From Burhinus oedicnemus (Eukaryota > Chordata > Aves > Charadriiformes > Burhinidae): 64,000 nucleotides of DNA. Below are positions 24,356 to 36,615 of this stretch, piece after piece. Within the stretch, counting starts at the first letter, position 1. Every line of letters begins with the position of its first letter. The notes under the pieces are model-generated. The model saw only the letters and a list, made by a program, of their open reading frames with translations. It made no database searches and was not told the DNA's origin. Position numbers and translations under genes: made by a program. Location of the stretch: contig VFFE01009068.1 in the NCBI GenBank assembly GCA_008921705.1, positions 1,147,977-1,211,976 on the forward strand. The letters run 5' to 3'.

Positions 24356-24404
24356 ATAGAATCATAGAATCATAGTATGGTTTAGGTTGGAAGGGGCCTT
24401 AACA
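24356..24404 (-). mobile_element. CR1 3' tail fragment (about 50 bp)
   Basis: An isolated CR1 end: ATAGAATCATAGAATCATAG, then GGTTTAGGTTGGAAGGGGCC. On the minus strand this is the last part of the 3' untranslated region plus two and a half tail octamers. It is an extreme 5' truncation with no coding content. Confidence 0.9.
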
Positions 24405-26782
24405 TATGTATAGGTTGATATTTCTGACACTTTTTGCTTTTCTTGAAGGGCTGGTAGATGTTTAAACTTATGTTTCGACCCCTGCAATACTGGAAATTGA
24501 AAGTTACTCTTGGTGTTTTATTTGTCTTTATGAAGCAGATTTGAATGAACACTTCTAATACATTGTATCACAAAGATGCAAAATAATGCTAATAAGTCAG
24601 TCAATGTTATGTGGAATTTGGTAAAATGTAAGCTCTATAAAACATTCTAGTGTCTGTTAAAAAAAAAGCATGGATATCTATAATGACAAATGAAAGGAGG
24701 TGGTAGAATGATATAAAACATTTTTTTTTAAATGCAGTCTACACTCCCCTAGCTCTTCCCAACATTATCCTTGCTTTTCTGAAAGGGCTTATCCACAAAT
24801 AAAATTATCAATAATGTTTTGCTAATGACAATCCGTGATGGCTTAAGACGATCACAGGAACACTGAGGATTTACCCAACTGAACAGTCTAAGTCAAAACT
24901 TTTGATGAAGTACCAGAACAGGGATAAACATTGCTGACCATTGCTTACTAAGTTCTTCAAAATGCGTGAGGTGCCCCAAAGCCTGTGTCCTGCTTATGTT
25001 GACAGCGACAGGAGGCTGCAGTCATGCTGTTGCCACTTCAGAAGTACCCTCCAAAAAAATATTGGAACAGCAAGTTTATTCCTTCTGAGATAGCATGTAC
25101 GGTGAATATAGTAAACCTAACTGAAAGTGATAGCACAGTATCTGATCTAAATTTGAGAAACAGAGTGACTGACAAATCTCTCTCCTTAATTAAAGTTTAA
25201 TATACAATGACAAATGTGAAAGGAATCAATACTGAAAAAAAGATGTTTTTCTTGTAACAATTTATAACAATTACTTGGTGTATGTAGTTCTATCTGTGTC
25301 TTGGTGGAAATGCCTGTATTGGATCTATCTGAATTCCAGTGAAGTAGAAGATACTCAATAATTTAGCTTTTGTCAATCTTCTACACAATATGCTATTATT
25401 TTTAGCTTAAAGACAAAAAAACCCCAATTTTATGAAAAGTATCTGGGAGCCAGGGAATATATTCATTTCATCAACTTATCTGTAAATAAATTCTTAGTGA
25501 ATCAGATTATTTACAAGCTATAGCATACTATTATCACAGTATATCCACATGAAAATTTTGTTTAAAAAAAAAAAAAACAAAACAGTCCACTTAAAAGTTG
25601 GGGGCTTTTAAAATAATTTTCAAAGTTCTCATTTGATTTATGTTTCAGCTGACATGGGCTGTGGAACTCCCACATGCTGGGCTCCTGCTGTGGATCTCCT
25701 CCTCTGCACAAGCATAAAGTAAATAACTTGATATTCTTGGGGTGTCATGAAGCAGGGCACTCTGCCATATCTGCATGAGAATCGATGGGAACTATTGGAG
25801 CAGTCGGAACTCCGGATTCGCAGCGTTGCCTATCCAAGACGTACTTAACGGATTTGTTGAATGCAGGTGTCAGTTAACAGGTTCGGGTGTCTTACAGGAA
25901 CCATAGGTTTTTCAGTCTTGAAATTAATGAATCTAAATCCAGCCTGATACTGCTTGCTTCACATTAGATTTAGCTTTACATCATTTAAATACTTTCTAGG
26001 CACACACTTGAAGCTGGAGATGTACCACTGTTTGGGAGTTCCTGATTTCCAAAACTGGGGAAGAAATGACAGTATAAATAAAAGAGTGTAAAAGGAGGAC
26101 TCCTGTTGGCTAGATTCACAAGATCGACTGTAAGAAAAACTTCCATGCTACAGGTCTCCTTTCAACTCTCTTTAGAAAATTCCAGCAGCGCTATGGAGCA
26201 GTAGCTCTTTGTTTTTGTAGAATAAACCAACATTTTTTTCAGTCAGAAGACAGGGAGAGAGAGAATTGTTTAAATAACACAAGAAATAATCAATTAAAAT
26301 AATATATGCTGCAAAAGACAGACCACCCTAATTTAGAGGCCTGACTAGACACTACTGCCTTCTCTTTAACTGTATAATCCCTCAGTGCTAATCAATATAT
26401 TTGCTTTTAAAAGATTCTTCTGTCAGAAATTACAATAAAATGGGAGCAAGAAAGCCAGGCAGTTTGTTTTAGGAAAAGTGTTGCATCTTTATTGGGCTTT
26501 GGATTCAGTCCTGCAAGCATACATAACAAGTGGTTTTCCTAATGATAGTATTTGGCCAATTTACTCTTAAATACGTTCCGGCTTAATGTCGATGCTCAGT
26601 TACTGAAAGAGAAAGTGATAAAAATCTGCATAAAACACAAACTGGAAGACAAGAAAATAATCCCTTAAATCCCTTATTCTTCCCCCCCCTTTTTTTTTTA
26701 ATTAAACTTAAAAATTTATGCCCATTAATAAGGGAGTCCCTATTAACTACCTCCTTATCATAAATATATTCAGTTCAAACAG
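24405..26782. other. Unclassified AT-rich sequence
   Basis: No gene or repeat was recognised. Homopolymers occur at about 25565-25578 (A-run) and 26684-26699 (C8 followed by a T-run). No open frame is of note. Confidence 0.5.
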
Positions 26783-26807
26783 ACTTGCGAAATTGCCTGA
26801 GGACTGA

Positions 26808-27440
26808 AGGAAGGCCGGCATCGCTGCAATCTTCAAAAAAGGCAAGAAGGAGGAACCAGGGAACTACAGGCCGGTTAGTCTCACCTCTGTCCCTGGGAAG
26901 GTAATGGAGCGACTCGTTCTGGATGTCATCTCCAAACATGTTGAAGAACAGGAAGTTATTGGAAGTGGTCAACATGGATTTACTAAGGGTAAATCATGCT
27001 TGACCAATCTGATAGCCTTCTATGATGTTATAACTGGTTGGCTCGATGAGGGGAGAGCAGTAAACGTCATCTACCTTGACTTCAGCAAGGCTTTTGACAC
27101 TGTCTCCCATGACATCCTCATTAGGAAGCTGAAGAAGTGTGGGCTAGATGAGGAGACAGTGAGGTGGATTGAGAGCTGGCTGTGTGACAGAACTCAGAGG
27201 GTTGTGATGAATGGAGCAGTGTCAAGTTGGAGGCCTGTAACCAGTGGTGTCCCCCAGGGGTCAATACTCGGTCCAATCTTGTTCAATATATTCATCAATG
27301 ACCTGGATGAGGGGACAGAGTGTATCCTCAGCAAGTTCGCTGATGATACCAAACCAGGAAGGATGGCTGACACTCCAGAGGGCAGCGCTGCCATCAGCGT
27401 GACCTGGACAGGCTGGAGTGCTGGGCAGAGAAGAACCTGA
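26808..27440 (+). pseudogene. CR1 ORF2 reverse transcriptase, motifs intact
   Basis: This is the polymerase segment of the copy at 26783-28226. The frame is open from the codon after the TGA at 26805-26807; the first Met is at 26904. Before that Met lie [19 protein letters not shown] and [10 protein letters not shown]. From the Met: [13 protein letters not shown] (23-35), [16 protein letters not shown] (57-72, catalytic Asp59), [17 protein letters not shown] (114-130) and FADD (145-148, catalytic Asp147 and Asp148). All signature residues are conserved. After about residue 162 the frame leaves the family sequence because a base is missing near 27393; the family wording continues in the next frame. 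Confidence 0.94.
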
Positions 27441-28138
27441 TGAGGTTCAACAAGAGCAAGCGTAGGGTCCTGCACCTGGGGAGGAAGAATGCTAGGCACC
27501 AATATAGGTTAGGGGTGGACCTGCTGGAAAGCAGCTCTGAGGAGAAGGATCTGGGGGTCCTGGTAGATAGTCAATTATCCATGAGCCAGCAATGTGCCCT
27601 TGTCGCCAGGAAGGCCAATGGAATCCTGGGATGCATAGGGAAGAGTGTGGCCAGTAGGTCGAGGGAGGTCATTCTCCCCCTCTACTCGGCACTGGTGAGG
27701 CCACAACTGGAATACTGTGTCCAGTTCTGGGCTCCCCAGCTCAAGTGGGACAGGGAACTTCTGGAGAGAGCCCAGCGTAGGGCAACAAAGATGATTGGGG
27801 GATTGGAGCACCTCCCTTATGAAGAAAGGCTGAGATAGCTGGGACTCTTTAGCCTGAAGAAGAGAAGGCTGAGGGGAGACCTTATTCTTGCTTCTAAGTA
27901 TCTAAAGGGTGGGTTGAAGGAGGATGGAGGCAGGCTCTTTCCAGAGGTTCCCAGTGACAGGACGAGGGGCAACGGGCACAAGCTGGAACATAGGAAGTTC
28001 CATTCAAAGGTAAGAAAAAACTTCTTTACGGTGAGGGTGACAGAGCACTGGAACAGGCTGCCCAGGGAGGTTGTGGAGTCCCCTTCTCTGGAGATTTTCA
28101 AGACCCGCCTGGATGCAGTCGTGAGTAATGTGCTGTAG
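27440..28138 (+). pseudogene. CR1 ORF2 C-terminal region
   Basis: This continues the previous segment in another frame. 27440-27838 reads [38 protein letters not shown] and [19 protein letters not shown], up to a TAG at 27836-27838 in place of a sense codon between EERLR and LGLFSL. After that the same reading frame continues through [19 protein letters not shown] into 27914-28138 ([37 protein letters not shown]) and ends naturally at SNVL. Confidence 0.93.
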
Positions 28139-28226
28139 GCATTCCTGCGTCAGCAGGGGAGTTGGACTAGATGATCTCTAGAGGTCCCTTCCAACTCTGA
28201 AAATTCCGTGACTCTGTGATTATTCT

Positions 28227-31200
28227 AAGTTTGAAGGAAGTGAGATGTCAAAGTTCAACTTCTTTGCTTTTTTCTTTTGCTCCAGGGGAGAAGTAATATG
28301 TGCCAGACTATTATCAGGCTTGACTGTTTCCCTTGGTCACTCTGCTGGGCTGTTTTTGCTGGTATGTTCACCGATAGTATAGAAACAAGCAGTTCTATGA
28401 ATAGTAGGAATAATGAAGCCTGACAATTTAGATTTACAGTTCAAAGGATTCTCCTACACTTAAAATATCTCTCCCCTATAGAGTCTCTACTGCCTATCAT
28501 GAAATGGTCTTATGCTGCAGCATTACTCTCGGGTGAGGGGGAGGGATTATTTCCAGACTGGCGAGACTCCCAGACTGATAGGACCCCCTCTTATATCCAG
28601 GCAACTGGTTTGATAACGGAATTTCTAACCATGTTTATTCATTTGTCAAATTTGGGTAAAAGTTATCATCTTAGTTCTCTGAGAGCTGGCATGAAAGTCA
28701 TTGTAAGGCAGGGAAAGATGCATAAACACATATTACATGCAAGGAATACAGTCTCACTAGTCTTGTTTTCTTAGGAAACCAGGATAAGAGGGCTCTGAGT
28801 ACTTATTTTGCCTGCTCTTGGTACAAAAGCTGTTAACTGTCTGACACTCTAGCTTCCTCCTTGCTCTTCTGTGCCTGGCAGTTTTTGTGGGGAGTAACAA
28901 AGTCCCCAGGCAGCCCACGACTTTGCTGGAAACTACTGAAACCAACTGTGTGATACATGAGCAGGTTACCTGAGAACTACTGAAACCAACTGTGTGATAC
29001 ATGAGCAGGTTACCTGAGAACAGGACACACACATGACTTCAAGTGAACATCCAACTGCAAGTTGCTTTCTCAGAGGAGAATAAATCATCCTGATTCTGAA
29101 GAATCTGCCAAAGCATCTTAGTTTTGTTATTCACTCTGATAAGTCCAGCTTCTTCTCTGTCTAATATAATTGTTCACTGTTACATCACTGAAGCTGTAGT
29201 GATGTGTTCCAGAATAAGGAAAAGGCTGATCAAAACATCCCTCTCTGTTTTGACTAACATTCATTATATCGTTCTTTAATAAAAAAAGAGAAAACAACAA
29301 AAACAAAAAACCCACCTTCATTGCTTCTTACACCATATTTCTTTTTCCTTATTTTCTCTCTGGGTTTTTTTTTTTCCCTTCTGTTTTCAATATTCTCATT
29401 CAGCTTTAAGTTTTGAGGTTTTTACATCCTGCTTCACTGAAATGAGACTCTGGCTTTTACTACCTAGCAGTGACAAAGCACCTAATGGGATGCATGAATA
29501 TTACCTTTCTAGAATAATCTTTAAACCTTTCCCTACCAGTAAATTCAATTTTTTAAAATATATACTGCTTTATCTTGCATATTTTCTTTTGAGGTCTTAT
29601 CCACAGCTTTCGTGGAGCTGAAATAAGGAATAATGAATCCTCCAAATCTATGAGTCAAAGATTTTTGCACTGTTAAACTGATCTAGTAATATTCCAGTAA
29701 CTCATTAAGCCAAATTAATATTAAATGTCAGATCTAACACTCTAAGTTCTAACTTCATTCTTGTGGCATTCAGAAGGAAAAGCATTTGTAATGACTTTCC
29801 TGAAGCTCATTTCTATACCTGCTATTATATTGTAAAATACTAGTTTTCAGCCGAATAATAAAACAGAACACATAGACACTTATGTCAAGTCTCTCTAACT
29901 TAATTACAAATTTAACCAGAAATTTTGCAGTGTATACACACTTAAAGCATTTCATTTACAAGGCACTCCCAGAGACAGAGAAATGAAGAAGGAAACACTA
30001 TCAATTTCTAAAGCAAATGTTCAGAGCTAGCTGTTGCTGTTTAGACTGTTCTTCATTGTTGGTGTGCCAGATCTCAGCTGTCATTTTTTGTCCAAGTTTA
30101 CACTATAAGTCCCATTCATTTTACCAGAAGAATTTATAAGTGAGATACTATTCGATATAAATGAATCAAACTCAAGTCCTGTGTACCCAACTTCTCATCT
30201 CCTCTAAGAAATAAAAATTGCAATCAAATGTGTTGCATCAACCATTCTAAGAAATATATGTCTGACTAAGCAGTATGGATTACTCTGACGGTTTCTGGCC
30301 CTAAATTACAAACAAAAGAAAATAAAAGAAAAGAAAACAAAACCCAACTGATTTTAAAACAAAAGGTTCTAATTTAGAACTGGACATTCCAATTCCAATT
30401 CCAATACAGTAGTATTTCCAATACCCCTGTGACTAACTTCCTTTGAATGTTGTTATTACTCAAGAGTTTTCTGCAGAAGGGACAATCCATTTAAATCTCT
30501 ATTTCTTTGGGTTTTTTCTTTATATGCTGTTCCTGGGTTGTGCATTCTTTTTCCTTATAAGCAGTTCTCTGGATGAATGTCAGCAATTATCCTCAGTTCT
30601 TGAAATGATTTCTTTTACAACAGAAGACAGAAGATAATTTCACATCCTCAGCTTACTTTCTTTTCAAAAGCTTCTCAGTCTTTGCTTAGCGGAGAGTGTG
30701 CAGACGGCTTTTCTGAAGAACTGGAACTTAACCTTTTCTGAAAAATACTACATCCCAAAGGAAATGTTGTAAACACAATCTTAAGTTTTATTGTGGCAGA
30801 GTATAACAAAAACATTAGATTGGGGAATAAGAGATTCACACCACAGTACCCCTACCAGAGGCAGAATAAGAAAACTGTTTTTTGAAATGCTAAGCTATTT
30901 GGCCAATTAACATTTTTGGCAATACGCTTCTGCATGTGCATAAAAGCTCTGCTTCCCATGCCATCCAATAAGTAGTCAAGAGCAGGACTATGTAGCTCAT
31001 TTAAATTTAAAATGCAGGCAGTATTTCTCAATGTCGCTTAACCACTTTTGCCTCATAATGAAGGATGTTGTGAAGTTCAGGAATATAAATGAATCCTGAA
31101 ATAGGCTAGCTACACTCAGGAGGAAAACGGATTAATTGCCATCTCTTGGGGTGGGGTGGGGTGTGGAATTTTCATGTGGGGAGAGGGTGAGACAGAAAAA

Positions 31201-31895
31201 GTGAGGGGAGAAACAAATGTTGGGTGGATTTTTCTACAACTTCTATTTCCCTTTCCACATCATCCCCTAATAAAGCTGTCTTACTGTTTCAGACTTATTG
31301 GTCTAATTAGTATCATTATTATTCCTATAAATATCAATACAGAATTTTTCAGAATGCTAGAATTTACTTTTAATTATTTGCTTCTAAAGTATTATGAAAG
31401 TTGCACTTCACTTCCTAGAAACATCTGAAATAAGGCTTAAAAGTTATTTGATTTCTTGGTGTATTATGTCTGTTCTAACCTGTAGTTCCTCAAGAAAGCT
31501 TGCAAAGCCAAATTTAACAAGAGCTTAAGTTATTTTATTTCAAGTAATAATTGCAAACTGTTGAGTAAATATTGCTTTCTGCTATGCAGTCACTTACCTA
31601 ACAAAATGTACTCTTACAAAATGTTAAAATACTCCAGTTTCATTCCAACAGATAATTTGGGGGTATTTAACCAAAGCTTTCTGGTTTGTGAAAATAGCTT
31701 CTTAGTTGTATCTGAAATAACTTCTCTGCTTGTTTAACTGAAACCTTTTGCTGTGACACTGTAAATGTAGGTGAAAGTGCTAAAATAAAAATAGAAGAAA
31801 ACCAGTATCTTTTCCTAGCTTTTTTTAACTTTATGTTTACTGAGTGTGTATTATGCAAAAGAAGGTATTTGGTCTCACCTGTATAGTGAGCATGT
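28227..31895. other. Unclassified AT-rich sequence with a tandem duplication
   Basis: No gene or transposable element was recognised apart from the duplication listed at 28931-29018. There are A-rich low-complexity patches at about 29280-29310 and 30310-30345, three CCAATT-type repeats at about 30386-30405, and a G-rich run (GGGG at 31148-31151, 31153-31156, 31158-31161 and 31178-31181). Confidence 0.5.
28931..29018. repeat. Perfect 44-bp tandem duplication
   Basis: Two identical adjacent 44-bp units, 28931-28974 and 28975-29018, each starting AACTACTGAAACC and ending GGTTACCTGAG. The identity is complete, so the duplication is recent or recently homogenised. Confidence 0.97.
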
Positions 31896-32145
31896 CGCAG
31901 GTGAAAAGCCCTGCATGATCAGACCGAAAGTTTCATCTAGCCCAATTTTCTGTCTGTGGAAGTGGACAATGACTGCTAGTTAAAGAAAGAGCCTTCTCTT
32001 GCTTTACCCTCCTCACTTCTAGTTTAGAGTCTTACAGAGCTTTAAATTGCACCTGGAGTTTTATCTCTAATAGTTACTGCTCGATCTCTCCTCCAAGTAT
32101 GTGTTTAGTACCTATTTCGACTAAGCCCCACACAGAAATAAATTT
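31896..32145. mobile_element. Probable ancient amniote interspersed repeat
   Basis: The segment reads GCCCTGCATGATCAGACCGA, then TTTCATCTAGCCCAATTTTC, TGTCTGTGGAAGTGG and later TCTAATAGTTACTGC. This resembles, from memory, an old repeat of reptiles and birds with a GATCAGACC-AAGGTCCATCTAGCCCA core, usually classed with old CR1-type elements. Divergence is high, the boundaries are uncertain, and I cannot fix the sense strand. It could also be chance similarity over a short core. Confidence 0.5.
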
Positions 32146-35100
32146 TACAGGTTTTTTTTTTTTTCTGGTGTGCAAACAAATCATTCCTTACTGATCTTCT
32201 TTATGATGTTTCAATTTTTTATGAATTTTCTTACTACTTCCTTTTTCTACATTGAATACATATGAGCAGGGAATTCACATGCATGTCATCTGTAACACCT
32301 TGATTCTCTAGCTGAGTCTGCTCGGAAGCCACCAGTATTATGGACGGATTCTTGGTTGTTTCTTCCTCTGCCACACCACAACATGCTGCTGTGCTGTAGC
32401 TCCAGAGGTCCATGTAGGGGCCTGTTGCCTTCATTTAATATTGGTACAGTAGTAGCACTAGAAATGTGACAAAAGCTGTCCCTGGAATAGGAAGACTGAC
32501 TTTCCCAAAGATTTTACAAGAAAATGGAAAGGCAACAGCTGAATAAATTAGCTAGGAGAAAATGATAGTAGTGATCAGCACAAAGAAATGTTAGAAGTCA
32601 TTGCTTCTTAAATGTGAGCACCATATCAATAGAAAGGTATACTAGTAAGCAAATGGAAGCAGACAAAAAGCTGGATTACAGGCATTGTATCTACCAGGGA
32701 GGGTTTCTTTTTGTCTACTGGGTGGTATATAGGAAAGTGCAACAATGCTGTAGTAAAAAAAAATAATCTTTAAAAATGTTATGGATTGTCTCAAAGATAC
32801 TGATAACCCAAGGTAGCTGATGATTATTGTGTCTGGTCTCAAGGGTCAGAATAAGCGACAGCCACATGTCTTGTTTAGCTCTTTGCATGGCATCTGTTTC
32901 TTAACCTGTGGAATGATATCCTATGGTATTGATTCAATTAATAGAAACACTTCATAAGAACATACATTAAGGGATGTATTGTTTGCTTACTAGGAAGTTG
33001 TTAAATGGTTGCTCAACTTTAAAGCTGACCCTGCTTTGAACAGAAGTTTGGAACAGAGATGTCACTTCCAAGCTAAATTGTTTTGTGAGCCTGCAAGAGA
33101 AGAAAACTGTCCTGCCAAACCTGCATTTGCCAGAAAATTTTGCCAGCATTCCCCAAATAAGTCAGGAAGTTGTTAGTTTAGTTAAATGCTTGCCAGAACT
33201 CTTCTCTGAATGAGTAGGAGAGCACAAATTTGGGAGACTACATCTGCATAGCTGTATGTGAGATATAAGAGGACTATCATATGTTCTCTCTCCACCAAAA
33301 TACTTTTACGTTAAAACTAGGCTGCTTTCACAGAGAAAAAACCTAGCAGATATAGGGTGCAGAATCCCTGCACCAGAGGACTAGAAATGTATCTACACAA
33401 ATCAGATAAATATGGGAAATAAGATCTTTCAGATCTGGTCTTTGTATAAACAGATTAAAGCATAGTTTTTTTCATTTCAGTTTACAATTGTGTTTTTCGA
33501 TAACTTTTATACTCAGCTGTCTGAAAAAGACTAAAATTCCAGACACCCTTGAAGTCGTTCAGCACATTCTAGCCTCTGTTTCAACCTGTGACAAAACCAA
33601 CCTTTGAGGGACATGCAGGGTATCAGCAGATCAACACTACGTGTAAAAACACAGGAAACTAAGACTGTAAAATACTGTGTGCAGGGAGATAGCATGGCAT
33701 GGTGAGAATAGCAACTATCAGTACAAAAGTTGCTAGAGGCTTTTGAGTAGACAAAACAATGACAAAAAAAATAAGAGTAACTGCCAATGCAGATTGGGAA
33801 TGGAAGTGTTGATAAATGTATGTTATCAACAAAGACTACATCTTTCAGGGTGCCAAGGTGAAAATATATCAATGAAATATACTGTATTCAGCTTGAACTC
33901 TTTCTGCTCACAATCAGAACAATGGGACACAAACCCGTTCAGATACTGAATATGATAAGGCACTCATGCTAACATACCTTACCTCTCAGTAAGATTGTTT
34001 TATATTTAATGCCATTCTATATGGCTTTTGAAACTCACACAGAGCTTGTGCGTGCATTTTCGTAATACAGCATTTGGACATATTATTAATATCTTTCTCT
34101 GAAGTAAGCTGCAAAACAAAAAGAGGAGCAGTGTCAGGAAGTGGAGGGCTATGGTAAAAAAATCCAAACAGAAGAAAAAGCTAAGGAATGTAACATTCTT
34201 GATAAGTGATGATAAAATGCCAGACATAACACAGAAACGCCTCTAATGGGATTACACTGGGATTCCGTTTCCAGTAGGGGACAGCAGCAGATGGCACAGA
34301 GCAAAGTAGGTAGGCAGCTAGAGGACAACTTGCCCACAAAGAGAGCTTCTCTCAATTGCTAACGGTAAAGTCTCAACTTACGAGGCCTGTGTGGTTCTTT
34401 TTGTTAACATTTGGAGATTTGTTAAAAATTTTATTACATCTGGTAAAGGCATACACCCCTGAAGTGATTCCTGTCATACAATCAGACAGGGAGAAGCATC
34501 CCCAGGGATGTAAAACCTTGCTGCCATCCCTGGATCCTGGCACAGCCCTGTGTCAAGAGATGAGCAGCACACAACTCTTCCATGTGCTTGCTCCTGCCAT
34601 AAGCCTTTTCCCCTTCCCCTCAATGTGTCAGTTGCGCAGCGTTTCTGTTGTACACAGAGTAGGCCAGCCACGGCCTGGGAAGACAGCTAGTAGTGGTACT
34701 TTTGGAGAGATTTTGTTGCTTGAGGTGAAGGATGAGTGCTGCAGCCAGGTGGAAAAATTACACAAAAAAAGGATGGCAAAAAAAATCGGAGAATGTGGTG
34801 TTATTGGAATGACTGCTTAATGCTAGTAATAGTATGAAAGGCCATTAAATTCCACTTGTCCTTGTTGCAGTTTATGGGTACCAAAAGTGCACCAGAATAT
34901 CACAATTCGCTGCGCTGAAGTCCACGGTACCATTTTTGAAGGTGACCCAATGTTCTTTACGTTACGCACAGAGGATCTTGAGGGATCATATATACATCAT
35001 TGCCCACCAAGACCGTTCTTGTTCAGAGGATATAGTCACTGTAATGCGTTAAATAGTCATAATCTGTAGTATTGGCAGGTGGCACTGATACGCAGTATTA

Positions 35101-36251
35101 CTGGTAGCAATGTGGACACGTCTTTAGTTTCTTTGCTGTAGAAAGTGTGGAAGGTGCTTAGTAGGAGAACTGGTGTTACTGTTGCAATGCCTATTGAGTA
35201 TTTTGTACGGGGATTTAGTGTTACATAGCTCCTTCCTTCCCAAGCAGGATCCCATACTCTTCTGTCCTGTCTTGAACAAAGGCCCCCTTGCCATATTTTG
35301 CCAAAGCAGAGGCATGTTGCACCCAAAGCAAGCAGTGATCAATATTTGCTCGCCTCAAACCCAGATAGGTACACTAAAATACTGTAACTGGCAGCAGTGT
35401 ATTAGCATTTTGTAACATTGTAGAACCACTAATAGCTTTCTGTAACAATGCTAAAGCTTAAATAAAGAAATAATAGCCATTGCTGCAAAGGAGCAAATGA
35501 AAACTTCTGGTATAGTTGCACAAACAAGGTAAGGGCAAATATGGGCAAAGGGTAAAACCTGCAGTATAAGAGCTAAGGATGAGAAATGTCTCTACACCAA
35601 AATAAGCCTGCAAAGCAGGCACAAAAGGAGGCTGATGGAATCAGACTAAATCGTCAGTATAAGTAAGAGCCATGCCTGGGGAAACCAGAGCAAGTGCTCA
35701 TGTTGAAAATATGTCAGAAGCATATGAGATCACCCTTTTTTCTTTTAAGGAGGATGAGGAACATAAAATACTATTGTAATATACTACATTAGACATAATA
35801 TCATGCAGTTGGAAGTTGCACTATGAGGAAAGATTTAGAAAGATTATGAGGAAAAATATTAATAGAACAGGAAAGAGAGAGCAAAAGGATCACTCAGAAG
35901 ATCTCTGAATTTTTGATTCCTCAGCTGGAGTGAAGAAAACGAGCTTGGCCTAAGTTTCCAGGGAACATAGAGTTATTTGTAAGGCATTACTTTCAGATAA
36001 ATGAACCAAGAGCTACTGAGAAAAGAACAGGCAAGTTTACATTTGTGGTGTCAATACCGGTGCCTTATTTACTGTGTTGCCTGCCCATGTGTTAAATTAA
36101 GAATAGCTAATCCATGCTCTAGAGGTTTTCTTCTCTACCAGCTAAATATAGAGGATCAGTGAAGCCATATTTACACTGCTGTTGCTGAATCTTTCTGAGG
36201 GGTCGAATGTGACTTCTTTTTTTAGTTCAAATTACATCATAAGAGTGAACC
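32146..36251. other. Unclassified AT-rich sequence
   Basis: No gene or known repeat was recognised. There is a T-run at about 32151-32164. The longest frame, 34356-34820 (154 codons, plus), has no recognisable domain and no supporting transcript signals, so I leave it unassigned. Confidence 0.5.
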
Positions 36252-36256
36252 TCTAT
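36252..36256. repeat. Left target-site duplication (one mismatch) of the solo LTR
   Basis: TCTAT immediately before the LTR, against TCCAT at 36839-36843 after it. Five bases with one substitution fit an old 5-bp duplication, but a match this short is weak support on its own. Confidence 0.5.
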
Positions 36257-36393
36257 TGTCATGGTTTAACCACAGCTGCCAACTAGGACCATGCAGCTGT
36301 TCACTCACTCCCCCTCTTGCCTGCCCCAGTAGGGTAGGGAGAAGAGGGAGAAAAATTAGGAAAAAAAATCCCTGTGGGTTGAGATAAAGACAG

Positions 36394-36399
36394 TTTAAT
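36394..36399 (-). terminator. Poly(A) signal ATTAAA of the LTR
   Basis: Plus-strand TTTAAT, which is ATTAAA on the LTR's minus strand. It lies downstream of the TATA box and before the CTTTATCTCAACCC end region, the expected place for the R/U5 junction. Confidence 0.6.
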
Positions 36400-36418
36400 A
36401 GCACAATAATGGAAGAGA

Positions 36419-36420
<2 letters not shown>

Positions 36421-36483
<63 letters not shown>
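36421..36483. repeat. (TAA)21 microsatellite inside the LTR
   Basis: Twenty-one uninterrupted TAA units (63 bp), read as TTA on the LTR sense strand. The position lies in the R region, between TATA box and poly(A) signal. Related bird LTRs, as I recall them, carry only a short TTATTATT stretch here, so this array probably grew from it. Confidence 0.97.
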
Positions 36484-36485
<2 letters not shown>

Positions 36486-36608
36486 TAATGATGGTAGAAG
36501 AATATACAAAATAAAGTGATGCAATGCAATTGCTCTTACCACTTGATGATCGATTGCCCAGCCCATCCCAAGCAATGATCACAGATTCCTGACCCCCAGC
36601 CAACCCCC

Positions 36609-36615
36609 ATTTATA
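36609..36615 (-). promoter_or_regulatory. TATA box of the LTR
   Basis: Plus-strand ATTTATA, which is TATAAAT on the minus strand, followed downstream by a region that would start the retroviral transcript. Placement relative to the LTR ends is normal. Activity today is unknown. Confidence 0.6.

Larger units (their letters stand above)
26783..28226 (+). mobile_element. CR1 LINE, best-preserved copy (5'-truncated)
   Basis: About 1.44 kb of CR1, starting just before the reverse transcriptase (AAATTGCCTGAGGACTGAAG, with TGA at 26805-26807 where the family has a Trp codon). It runs through all palm motifs, the C-terminal region and the 3' untranslated region (GTTGGACTAGATGATCTCTA) to a tail with CTGTGATT units (GTGACTCTGTGATTATTC). 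The tail unit differs from the ATTCTATG type of the other copies, which marks a separate subfamily. Only three frame breaks are visible: the TGA above, a frameshift near 27393, and a TAG at 27836-27838. It is therefore probably the youngest coding CR1 here. Confidence 0.97.

Noticed and set aside
34356..34820. 154-codon plus-strand open frame
   Set aside because: It has no recognisable domain, no neighbouring exon-like structure and a mixed composition. Overlapping frames on the other strand are equally open at 34474-34671.
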